From Crambe crambe (Eukaryota > Porifera > Demospongiae > Poecilosclerida > Crambeidae), in contig OZ004591.1 of NCBI GenBank assembly GCA_963924555.1, forward strand, positions 4,774,001 through 4,838,000: a DNA stretch of 64,000 nucleotides, given 5' to 3'. The notes below the pieces were generated by a model. It did not search any database. It was not told where the DNA came from and worked only from the letters and a program-made list of their open reading frames with translations. A program made the translations under genes and the position numbers. Of the stretch, positions 55,159-64,000 are shown one piece after another. Numbering within the stretch: the stretch's first letter is position 1; each line of letters starts with the position of its first letter.

Positions 55159-56248
55159 AAGACGAATAACTGGTTTTAAATTAATAATAATGTCATAATC
55201 TAGTAGCTTTTACATACTCTCTTGCCATATTAAAAAGTCTAGCTCTGTGTTCATATATTAGCTAATGGTTGTACAAGTAAGGGAAAAAGCATTTCCGTGA
55301 AATAAAAAAATGTAGGGATAACCATTGCTCGAAAAAGTAAGGAAACAAGGGTAGAGATGAAGGATGGAAATGGGATCAATGTCCTGGCAAGACTATAAGT
55401 TAATTTGCAGATTAGAATTATATTAAAATGCCTACTAAACCTACCAAGTGAGCAGCTATAAGAATTAGTGCATAGCACTTTTGCACTCGAAAATGAAGTG
55501 ACGATAGTTCTTCACTTCTTTGAAACAGTTTCTGGACTTCAACTGAAACTATGTATTCACCAAGCAATCCTGTGACAACCTCTTTAGAAGTACTCATGTT
55601 CCAAGATTTCCTAACTGCTGTACCGCATCAAAAAATATTATTACTGCCACTGCTCATGCGCACAGTAGAGCGTGCACGTTTGGCTTCACATACAGCTCTT
55701 TTTGGGAAAACCCGTGGTGAATGATGAAGACAGGAGCTTTGAGACAAACAACGAAGCAATAATAGAATAATTATAATAACCTCCTGCCCCCCAGCACTCG
55801 TGGATGTCTTCTTGGACAGGAAACTAGGATTCTATAAATAGTGGCCTTAGTCAATCGAGTGCTGTGCTCCGTAGTGTCTCCTTTTTCATCGATTGACAAG
55901 TACAAAAGATTGTAGCTGGTAGAATGGACTCCATGGAACTCCAGTTACCATATAATAATTATACTGAGAAAAATTAACCTGTCCAGTGCAAAGCATTCTA
56001 GTTAGCTATAAGTCATCATGACATTTGTGGAAACAAGGGATTCTGTGTGTTTAGCTACATCATCTGTTTATGTTTACACAAACCATTTCAGTTTAATTCA
56101 TTGTAGTAATAGCTTAATTATTGCAGAATAGCATGACATGTTTTTCATTATATAAACTAGCCAAATAGAGATACATACCTTCATAACAGAGAACCATAAT
56201 TTCGAAGTATATGCAGTCTGTAGTTTAAGAGTCTCAAGTACTATTGCA
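55159..56248. other. Intergenic stretch with repeat fragments
   Basis: About 55265-55380 and 55855-55920 are pieces of the 833-bp repeat in inverse orientation (AAGGGAAAAAGCATTTCCGT; GTGCTGTGCTCCGTAGTGTC). Between them, about 55490-55640 is open on the minus strand for about 60 codons (SWNMSTSKEVVTGLLGEYI), unrecognised and probably fortuitous. About 55925-56110 matches flanks near 26400 and 59410. Confidence 0.55.
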
Positions 56249-57979
56249 ATGGAGAGTCAAGTCAATGAACAGTCACCACTCTTACAAGTTGCAGCTACCT
56301 CTGCTCGTAAGTCAGCTCATACCTACAACTTCTTTAAAATTGGCTGCATTAAGTCAAAATCTGCTATAGTTGTACTTTTTTGGACCTTTTCGGCATTGGT
56401 AGGTTATAACATACTTAATCAAGTGAATCAAGGGACAATATATACATCACAAAGATTGAAAGACTATGAAATTATTATCATTTTGGTATCTGCAATTTTT
56501 TTCCTTGGTATACTGTTCATTTCACCTATGGTTGGTCTGCTTGCTGACATCAAATTCGGTCGCTACAAGACTTTACGATGTAGTTCTTATATCACACTTC
56601 CAGCCATAAGTTTTCTTTCGATATATTGCTTGGTGCTTACCATAGTTACTAGCATTGTTACACCTCATTACTTCCTAAGAATCCCTTTTCTGTCTGTCGC
56701 AGGAATTACTCTTTTCTTTGTAACTATTGGTGTGCTTATAACAAGTTCCATTGTATTGACTACTAATGCTATCAACTTTGGCATGGACCAGCTCCATGAC
56801 TCATCAACTCAAGATTCTATTCTCTTTGTGCACTGGTATGTGTGGCTTAACTATCTAAGTATTCTTGTAACAGGAGTCCCATGGAGTCTTTTCTTTTATG
56901 ATTTGTGGTATATGGACTATGTGGATGAAATCAGAATTGTCTGTTTTTCTCTGTATATATTGATTTTTGGAATTTTTTCATTCCTCCTTATTGTGTCCAT
57001 GTGTGTGGTTCGTCACAGACGATGGTGGTTCTCGATAGAATCGGGTGGTAGAGTTAATCCTTACAAACAGGTGTACAGAGTTATCAAGTTTGCCTACAAC
57101 CACAAGGTCCCTGTTCGTCGCAGTGCCTTCACCTACTGTGAGGATGAGTGGCCGTCAAGACTGGATCTCGGCAAACAGAAATATGGTGGACCATTCACTG
57201 TAGAACAGGTCGAAGATGTCAAAACTTTCCTTGGGATCTTCAAAGTATTAATTTCCATTGTGCCATTATTCATGCTGCAATTTGTATCAGAGTCAACACT
57301 TTCTCAATTTGCAGTGCACCGTAATTTATTTTTTAAGCCTCCTGAAAATAACTCTTTACATAGTTATGGGCATATGATACGTATTGAAGGAATTGCTCAC
57401 TACCTATTCCTCAGCAGTGGTTTGTTGTCTCCCCTGCTAGTTGTGGTCTCTCTCCCTCTTTACCTCTTTTTGCTTCGTCCATTCATTACATATCACATTC
57501 CAGGGTTGCTGAAGACTATCCTGAAAAGGATAGGAGTGGGGCTGCTTCTGATCATACTATCTCTTCTTTGTGCCCTTGCTATGGATGTGGTCGTACATGA
57601 AAGAAACAGCAATCAGTTATGCATGTTTTCTCCAAGTAGCACAACACTTATTGTGAATGAGTCTACCTCATATAGGCCACATTTATATCAAAATGTATAC
57701 TTCTTCATTTCTCAGCATGTACTTTCTGCACTGTACAACATGCTTATTGACATTGCAGTATTCGAATTCATTGCTTCCCAAAGTCCTTACTCCATGAAGG
57801 GGCTGTTGATTGGTGTACTCTTTTCCTTAAGCATACTAGCACGGGCTCTTGGTATTGTTATAATGGTACCATTTATAACCTCCTGGAAGACTAGCTACCC
57901 CTTGAGCTGTGGGTCTGGCTTTTACATCACTAATTTCTATCGGAGTGATAAGTTTTATCGTATATGTTTGGGTGGCTAA
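56249..57979 (+). CDS. POT/PTR2-like transporter with C-terminal frameshift
   Basis: The open frame has 576 codons and all family marks up to helix 11: VGLLADIKFGRYKT, INFGMDQL, SRLDLGKQKYGG, EFIASQSPYSMKG, SWKTSYPLSCGSGFYITN. A 2-bp deletion at about 57932 (AATTTCTAT for AATATTTCTAT) then shifts frame, and the protein ends FYRSDKFYRICLGG. Helix 12 and the cytoplasmic tail are lost. The lost codons are still readable downstream (RDEPSFIRQY codons to about 58063), so the lesion is recent. The segment after helix 1 (NQVNQGTIYTSQRLKDYE) is shared with 26793 and 59625. It may be a new pseudogene, or an assembly error. Confidence 0.75.
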   Translation: MESQVNEQSPLLQVAATSARKSAHTYNFFKIGCIKSKSAIVVLFWTFSALVGYNILNQVNQGTIYTSQRLKDYEIIIILVSAIFFLGILFISPMVGLLADIKFGRYKTLRCSSYITLPAISFLSIYCLVLTIVTSIVTPHYFLRIPFLSVAGITLFFVTIGVLITSSIVLTTNAINFGMDQLHDSSTQDSILFVHWYVWLNYLSILVTGVPWSLFFYDLWYMDYVDEIRIVCFSLYILIFGIFSFLLIVSMCVVRHRRWWFSIESGGRVNPYKQVYRVIKFAYNHKVPVRRSAFTYCEDEWPSRLDLGKQKYGGPFTVEQVEDVKTFLGIFKVLISIVPLFMLQFVSESTLSQFAVHRNLFFKPPENNSLHSYGHMIRIEGIAHYLFLSSGLLSPLLVVVSLPLYLFLLRPFITYHIPGLLKTILKRIGVGLLLIILSLLCALAMDVVVHERNSNQLCMFSPSSTTLIVNESTSYRPHLYQNVYFFISQHVLSALYNMLIDIAVFEFIASQSPYSMKGLLIGVLFSLSILARALGIVIMVPFITSWKTSYPLSCGSGFYITNFYRSDKFYRICLGG

Positions 57980-58063
57980 GAGTTACAATTATCGAACAAG
58001 AGATGAGCCATCCTTCATACGTCAATATGTTGAAGAGTATTATTCAAACATCCAAGACAAATG

Positions 58064-58998
58064 ACATTACAAAAATTAGTAGTAGTTATAATAACGGTAT
58101 AATTAGCAGATTTGTGCTTTAATTTTATAATGTCAAACTCTTACTACAGTGGAATTTTTATGGAGTGATGTAGGCAAAGGCCACCAGCTCGTTAAAGTGG
58201 CACTGTGCTACATTATCAGGTCACCTCTATGCAGCACAGGAAGTGGGGTGGTGTATCTTGGCAGAATTATAATATTGCGCTATATAGTGTAACTCCATGC
58301 ACACTCTATTAAAAACCTGTACCGTACTCATGGGGGGGGGGGGGGGGTGCACCTCCCTCTCATTTAATCACCCTTATGCTAATAGCAGAATAATACTTAG
58401 GCATATAACTGACTTATGCCTCTCGAATTGCACCAGATGCAATCTAAAAACTTCAAAAATTTCCTGGGGGGCATGTCCCTGGATCCCCCCTAGATAGCAC
58501 ACTTCTTGCACTGTGTAGCCTACTTTAAGCTTCTAGCTATCCAAATTCAAATTCCTCGATGGAACCCTGGCACTGGATCCATGCAAGCTGGTATGCAGGC
58601 TATAACTCCTGTTGTAAAATTTTCACATATATAGATTCATTAATGTCATGCAGTCTCTATGTGATTTATAATTAAAGCCTTCAGCCATACATCTATGAGT
58701 TGGCCTGGTAACACTTTCAAGAATAACTCTTCATTAGGCACCATAGTTACTGTCATTTTTGCTGGCTTGCCTTTTTTATGCATGTAAAGCTACATGCATG
58801 TGAAATTGAAATTTGCTAGTATAACAGTACAACATACATTATATGGCATTTTGTTATGGTTTACTACATGCAATTTGATTTATAGAGAATATACAGAGTC
58901 AATACAAAAATTGTTTGTCCACTTAAGTATCAAAGATGGTATAATATAACCATGCAACTTTTTTTGACACTTGATCAAGTTTGTACCTACTTTGATGC
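58064..58998. other. Duplicated downstream flank, no gene seen
   Basis: It matches about 60784-61560 closely, including a long G run (here at about 58331-58347) and the text CTTCAAAAATTTCCTGGGGG. The conserved TTTCAAGAATAACTCTTCAT block is at 58709-58753. The last 250 bp resemble 10180-10424, the leader of another pseudogene. Confidence 0.65.
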
Positions 58999-58999
58999 A

Positions 59000-59290
59000 A
59001 TGGATGGTCAAGTCAATGAACGGTCACAAGTTGCAGCTACCTGTGTTCGTAAGTCAGCTCATACCTACAACTTCTTTAAAATTGGCTGCATATGGTCAAA
59101 ATCTCCTATAGTGGTACTTTCTTGAATTTTTTCGGCATTGGTATATCCAACGAATCTTGCTACTACATAATAGTGTTTCATGTTGACCACTAATGCTATT
59201 AGCTAACTTTTGCATGGATCAGCTTCCATGATGCGATCATCATCTCAAGTTTTGTACACTGGTGTGTCAGGCTTAACTATTAATTTTAAC
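59000..59290 (+). pseudogene. Transporter relic, N-terminus and fragments
   Basis: A good start (MDGQVNER) leads into the codons for KSAHTYNFFKIGCIW and then a TGA at about 59122. After a large deletion, eroded TTNAI / CMDQLP-like codons and a TTTTGTACACTGGTGTGTC remnant of HWYVW follow. The pattern matches 26070-26290. Confidence 0.7.
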
Positions 59291-59624
59291 AACCTCATAA
59301 TTATAACAACTCCAGTTTATAAAGATTCAGGTTCTATCATGAACATCTTCATTCATACTTGATGAATAAAGAATGACAGAATAAAAGACCTGTCTACATC
59401 ATAAGGAAAATGGAACTCCAGTTACCATATCACACAACATTATACTGAGGAAAATTTAACCTGTCCAGTGCAAAGCCTTCTAAACTGTTATGAGTTATCA
59501 TGACACCAAATAATTAGCTTTATAGAAACAAGGGATTAACTCTGTGTGTTTACATCATCTTTGTTTACATAACTATTTCAGTTTCATTGTAGTAATAGCT
59601 TAATGCAGAATAACATGACGTGTT

Positions 59625-60783
59625 TTCAAGTTGCAGCTACCTCTGCTTGTAAGTCAGCTCATACCTACAACTGCTTTAAAATCGGCTGCATTAAGTCAAA
59701 ATCTGCTATAGCTAGTTGTACTTTTTTGGACTTTTTCGGCATTGGTAGGTTATAGCATACTTAATCAAGTGAATCAAGGGATGATATATACATCACAAAG
59801 ATTGAAAGACTATGAAATTATTGGCATTTTGGTATCAACTATTTTTTTCCTTGGTATTATTATGTTCATCTCCCCCATGGTTGGTTTGCTTGCCGATATC
59901 AAATTTGGTCACTACAAGACTGTGCGATGTAGTTCTTATATCACACTTGCAGTCATAAGTTTTTTTTCTATATATTGCTTGGTGTCTACCATAGTTACTA
60001 GCATTGTTACACCTCATTACTTCCTAAGAATCCCTTTTCTGTTTGTCGCAGGAATTACTCTTTTCTTTGTAACTGTTGGTGTGCTTATAACAAGTTCCAT
60101 TATATTGACTACTAATGCTATCAACTTTGGCATGGACCAGCTCCACGACTCATCAACTCAAGATTCTATTCTCTTTGTGCACTGGTATGTGTGGCTCAAC
60201 TATCTAAGTGTTCTCGTAACAAGAGTCCCATGGAGTCTTTACTTTTATGATTTTTGGTATCTAGACTATGTGGATGAAATCAGAATTGTCAGTCTTTCTC
60301 TGTATACACTGATTTTTGGCATCTTTTCATTCTTCGTTATTGTGTCCATGTGTGTGGTTCGTCACAGACGATGATAGAATCGGGTGGTAGAGTTAATCCT
60401 TACAAACTGGTGTATCAAAATGTATACTTTTTCATTTCTCAGCATGTATTTTCTGCACTGTACAAAATGCTGCAGTATTCGAATTCACTGCTTCCCAAAG
60501 TCCTTACTCCATGAAGGGGCTGATGATCGGCGTACTCTTTTCCTTAAGAATACTAGCACAGGCTCTTGGTATTGTTATAGTGGTACCATTTATAATCTCC
60601 TGGAAGACTAGCTACCCCTTGAGCTGTGGGTCTGGCTTTTATATCACTAATATTTCTATTGGAGTGATAACTTTTATCGTATATATTTTGGTGGCTAAGA
60701 ACTACAAGCATCGAACAAGAGACGAACCATCTTTCATACGTCAATATGCTGAAGAGTATTACTCAAACATCCAAGACAAATGA
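59625..60783 (+). pseudogene. Transporter copy lacking its start and central part
   Basis: Homology begins at QVAATSACKSAHTYN without an upstream ATG; an extra GCTA near 59710 shifts frame. An open frame from 59742 covers helices 1-6 (VGLLADIKFGHYKT, INFGMDQL). At about 60370 the frame is lost by a deletion in the RWWFSIE codons. At about 60415 the codons NPYKLVY are joined directly to QNVYFFISQH, removing helices 7-9, about 600 bp, at a shared TGTA. A smaller deletion follows (near 60470). The end from MKGLMIGVLF to NIQDK is intact. Confidence 0.9.
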
Positions 60784-61744
60784 CATTACAAAATTAGTAG
60801 TAGTAGTTTAAATGGAGTATTGTCGTATAATTAGCAGATTAGTGCTTTAATTTTATAGTGTCAAACTCTTACTACAGTGGAATGTTTGTGGAGTGATGTA
60901 GGCAAAGGCCATGCACCAGCTCATTATGGTGGCACTGTGCTGCATTATCAGGTCACCTCTATGCAGCACAGGAAGTGGGGTGGTGTATGTTGACAGAATT
61001 ATAAAATTGCACTATATAGTGTAACTCCATGCACACTATAATTACGTATATTGCTAAAACTTGTACCATACTCATGGGTGGATACCAGGGGGGCCAGCGG
61101 GGGGGGGGGGGGGGGGGGGGGGGTGCACCTCCCTCTCATTTCAATCACTCTTATGCTCATAAAATAATAGCAGAATAATACTTAGAAGACTTATGCCTCT
61201 CAAATTGCATTAGTAAGATAATCCAAACTTCAAAAATTTCCTGGGGGGAGGGGGGGGCATGCCCCTGGACCCCCCTCGATAGCACACTTCTTGCACTGTG
61301 TAGCTTACTTTTAACCTTCTAGCCACCCCAAATTCAAATTCCTCGATGGAACCCTGGCACTGGATCCATGCAGGCTGGTGCTATGCAGGCTATAACTCCT
61401 GTTGTAAGGTTTTCACATAGATTCATTAATGTTGTGATTTATAATTAAAGCCTTTAGCCATACATCTATGAGTTAGCCTGGTAATACTTTCAAGAACAAC
61501 TCTCCATTAGGCACCATAGTTACTGTCATCTTTGCCAGCTTGTTCTTATGCATCCAATTCCTTATCAACCATCTTAAATAATTAAAGTGGATAAACAATT
61601 TTTGTATTGACTCTGTATGTTCTCTATAAATCAAATTGCATGTAGTAAACCATGCCATATAATGTATGTTGTACTGTTATACTAGCAAATTTCAATTTCA
61701 CATGTATGTAGCTTTACACATGTATAAAATAGGCAAGCCGGCAA
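60784..61744. other. Duplicated downstream flank with long G run, no gene seen
   Basis: This is the counterpart of 58064-58998. The G run at about 61099-61124 is the longest in the window. The conserved TTTCAAGAACAACTCTCCAT block is at 61481-61526. The text up to 61730 also matches 10180-10345. Confidence 0.65.
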
Positions 61745-62480
61745 AGGAAACAAGAAGGATGGAATCTTTGTTCTGTATATCCAGCCAACAATCCCTACAT
61801 ATACGTCGGGTAGCTTCAGATTATAGTGTAGTAATGTACGTATATGTAGGGATTGTTGGCTGGATATACAGAACAAAGATTCCATCCTTCTTGTTTCCTT
61901 ACTTTTTTGAGCAGTGGTCATCCCTACATCTTTTTTCATTTCATGAAATGCTTTTTCCCTTACTTGTTCCTGGTCTTTTTTCCTCTCTTTTATGGTTTTA
62001 GCTATGTATAGAGTTCATTCTTCTATGTGTATGCAGGGACAGATGAAAGAAGAATAGTTCTCCAATAGCATACCAGCCCAATCATTATCAACGAGTCAAG
62101 GTGGAGGTAGAAGATGCTGAAATAGAGTCTACCTTGTTGAATCTAAATCCCCGAGTCGATACAGTAGTCTATCATTATTCTAGCTACATATACCTATACC
62201 TAGGACCTAGCTAGCTAGCTAGCTAGAGGCAGCTGAGTAATATTATAATTTCGAATAATTGGATATCAAATACATGCGCATGCGTATTATAGAAAAGATG
62301 GCTTCCTAATTGAATTAGTCGAGTGCTGTGCTCCTTAGTGTCTCCTTTTTCATCGACTCTTTCGAGGATCAACGAGTAGAAAAGATCGTAGTTGGTAGAA
62401 TTTGGAGTGGATTTGTCCAGAAATCATAGCTGTAGCTTGAGTGGTTCGAGAGATATGGTTGTCTAAGAAGAATAATAATA
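61745..62480 (-). repeat. Third copy of the 833-bp foldback repeat, inverted
   Basis: Read in reverse complement it aligns with 30111-30840: GACAACCATATCTCTCGAAC at the far end, the GCTAGCTAGCTAG run near 62210, and the foldback core near 61750-61900. Identity is high. It ends in AATAATAATAATAAGAAGAA, the complement of the TTA tract seen at the other copies. Confidence 0.85.
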
Positions 62481-62497
62481 ATAAGAAGAAGAATAAC

Positions 62498-63552
62498 TAG
62501 GGCAATGTACATTTGAGTCGCAGCGAGCGAGCAAGTAGCTAGCTAGGCTTTTGTGCTGATATTCATTTGTGCTTCAACTCCTTAGAAGATTTTGATGTGA
62601 GTTTATATGTAAGTGGCAGGCATCTGCATACATAGAAAACTGTAATGCTTACCTCAAAGCACCTAGATAAGTGCCTACAAGCTTTAGATAAGCCTTGTGC
62701 CTGCTGCCCAAAAGCCTGTAGAAATGTTGAGTTCATTTGTTGAGTTATGTAAGTGGCAGGCAGCTGCATGCATAGAAAGCTAAGTACTTACCACAAAGCA
62801 CTTAGATATGTCTAGTGCCTACGAACAATCCGCTTATCTCCCCTACTATCCACACAAAGCGATGTAGAAATCAATCAAGCAATTACAATTGGAGCATGCG
62901 CATAAATGCACGCGCAGGGCGCTACTATTGCACGATACGTACGTACGCCTGGGGCATTTTGGAGTGTAGACCTAGATATACTAGGGCAATGTTCAACATT
63001 CAGTTGACAGCGAGCGAGCAAGCAAGTATTCTTCAACGATTTTCATTTGCTGTTGAATATCTATAGCAATGTGCAGCATTTGACAGTGAGCAATTAAAGT
63101 AGCTGATAGGCTTCAGTGCTTGATATTGCTAAGAGTCATGTAAGTGGTGGCAGGCAGCTGCATACATGCTTACCTCAAAGCACTTAGATAAGCCTAGTGC
63201 CTACAAGCCGCTTAGATAAGCCTCTTGTGCCTGCTGCCCAAAAGGCTGTAGAAATGTTGAGCTTGCTTTGCTGTTGTGTTATGTAGCTAAGTGGCAGGCA
63301 GCTGCATGCATAGAAAGCTAAGTACTTGCCACAAAGCACTTGGATATGTCTAGTGCCTACAATCCACTTAGATAAGCCTAGCCCTACTATCCACCATGCT
63401 ATATACAAAGCGATGTAGAAATCAATCAAGCAATTGCAACTGGAGCATGCGCATAAATGCACGCGCAGGGGCGCTACTATTGCACGACACGTACGTACGT
63501 ACGTACGTACGTACGTACGCCTGGGGCATTTTGGAGTGTAGACCTAGATATA
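62498..63552. repeat. Two direct copies of a roughly 500-bp unit, 551-bp offset
   Basis: Shared text includes GTAAGTGGCAGGCAGCTGCA, GCCTGCTGCCCAAAAG, AGCGATGTAGAAATCAATCA (62860 and 63411), GGAGCATGCGCATAAATGCA and GCCTGGGGCATTTTGGAGTG. Within each copy the CTTACCTCAAAGCACTTAGATAAG text is itself repeated. GCGAGCGAGCAAG occurs near both copies. It is non-coding. Confidence 0.8.
63490..63519. repeat. (ACGT)n microsatellite
   Basis: Seven or more units of the self-complementary tetranucleotide ACGT, inside the second copy of the 500-bp unit. The first copy has only CGTACGTACG at this place. Confidence 0.9.
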
Positions 63553-63947
63553 TATATATATATTTAAAATTTCAATGAGTCATGACCTGAGAGTCAGCTC
63601 ACTCGCTTCGCTCGCTCGCTGCAACTAGAGATGCTCGTATAGCATTAGTTGGGCGAGCAAGCAGCCAGTGGTCATTTCAATGTGCTCCTCCCTCACTTAT
63701 GATTATATAGCCCCAACAGTGACTTTCGATATCTGGCTATTCACGTTGTTAACTGACTTGGTGCATTCCCAGTTAGCATTAGAGTGTCTTCTCTGAACCC
63801 AGGCTACCACTCCTGTTCAGACTCAGTAGCTAGTCTCTCAAATAATGAGCCCTCATATGCTCTAATCTGGCAGCTCTGTGTTCTGCTGACTCTGCTCTCC
63901 TTCTGGCTCTAATTACGTCTGCTCCTAACATGATGTCATAATTCTAG

Positions 63948-64000
63948 GAATGTACAACTTTGTGATGGAGAAGCACAGAGATGAGTATGGTGCATTTGCT
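63948..64000 (+). other. Possible start of an exon cut by the window end
   Basis: An acceptor-like ATTCTAG is followed by GA and then an open ATG frame, MYNFVMEKHRDEYGAFA, to the last base. Composition shifts toward a coding look here. The evidence is thin and the product is unknown. Confidence 0.2.

Noticed and set aside
55480..55640. Minus-strand open stretch reading SWNMSTSKEVVTGLLGEYI
   Set aside because: About 60 codons without homology I can recall and no convincing splice sites; noted only in the intergenic entry.
1..64000. tRNA, rRNA or snRNA genes
   Set aside because: No cloverleaf A/B-box arrangement or conserved rRNA text was noticed on either strand; a covariance-model scan would be needed to exclude them fully.

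Overview
The window looks like AT-rich nuclear DNA from a marine invertebrate. The best guess is a demosponge close to Amphimedon, judged from the style of the gene family and its transposons; no marker gene settles this. There are no operons, rRNA genes or tRNA genes that I can support. The dominant content is a lineage-specific family of intronless genes of about 600 codons encoding 12-helix membrane proteins of the POT/PTR2 (SLC15/NPF-like) branch of the major facilitator superfamily. Six copies are intact (3317, 6489, 16173, 33378, 45542, 49861). A seventh (56249) is intact except for a C-terminal frameshift. Six more extended copies are clearly broken (10425, 23226, 26793 on the minus strand, 36083, 53436, 59625). 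One is badly decayed (44040), one is a 3' fragment (13175), and short relics lie at about 2925, 5535, 25900, 26070, 33020 and 59000. All but two of these lie on the plus strand.

Layout. 1-2740: the inner part of a DNA transposon, with a broken Ulp1-protease/PHD-finger gene between arrays of short palindromic GGAGTCAT/ATGACTCC repeats; its left end lies outside the window. 2925-18100: first block of transporter copies, with TA-flanked MITEs and other short inverted-repeat elements. 18815-22179: a second Ulp1/PHD transposon, Ginger-like by its H2C2 integrase zinc finger, with inverted arrays of GGTCCCC repeats; a further inverted-repeat element (19401-21197) coding for a Cys-rich protein is nested inside it. 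22278-28000: decayed transporter copies, including one inverted copy. 28000-33377: largely repeats, notably a tandem 258-bp unit and a tandem 833-bp foldback-type unit. 33378-37741: an intact and a broken transporter. 38247-43382: a DIRS-like tyrosine-recombinase retrotransposon bounded by 87-bp direct repeats, with gag and RT-RNase H on the minus strand and recombinase blocks on the plus strand. 43761-60783: the third transporter block, partly a segmental duplicate of the first. 61745-63560: an inverted copy of the 833-bp repeat and a 551-bp tandem duplication. The window ends in what may be the first codons of a further exon.

The picture is a birth-and-death gene cluster spread by segmental duplication. 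The N-terminal 45 residues and the second half of the transporters are nearly invariant. The segment after helix 1 and helices 3-4 differ strongly between copies, and residues normally needed for proton coupling and peptide binding in POT proteins are replaced in every intact copy. Substrate and energetics are therefore open.
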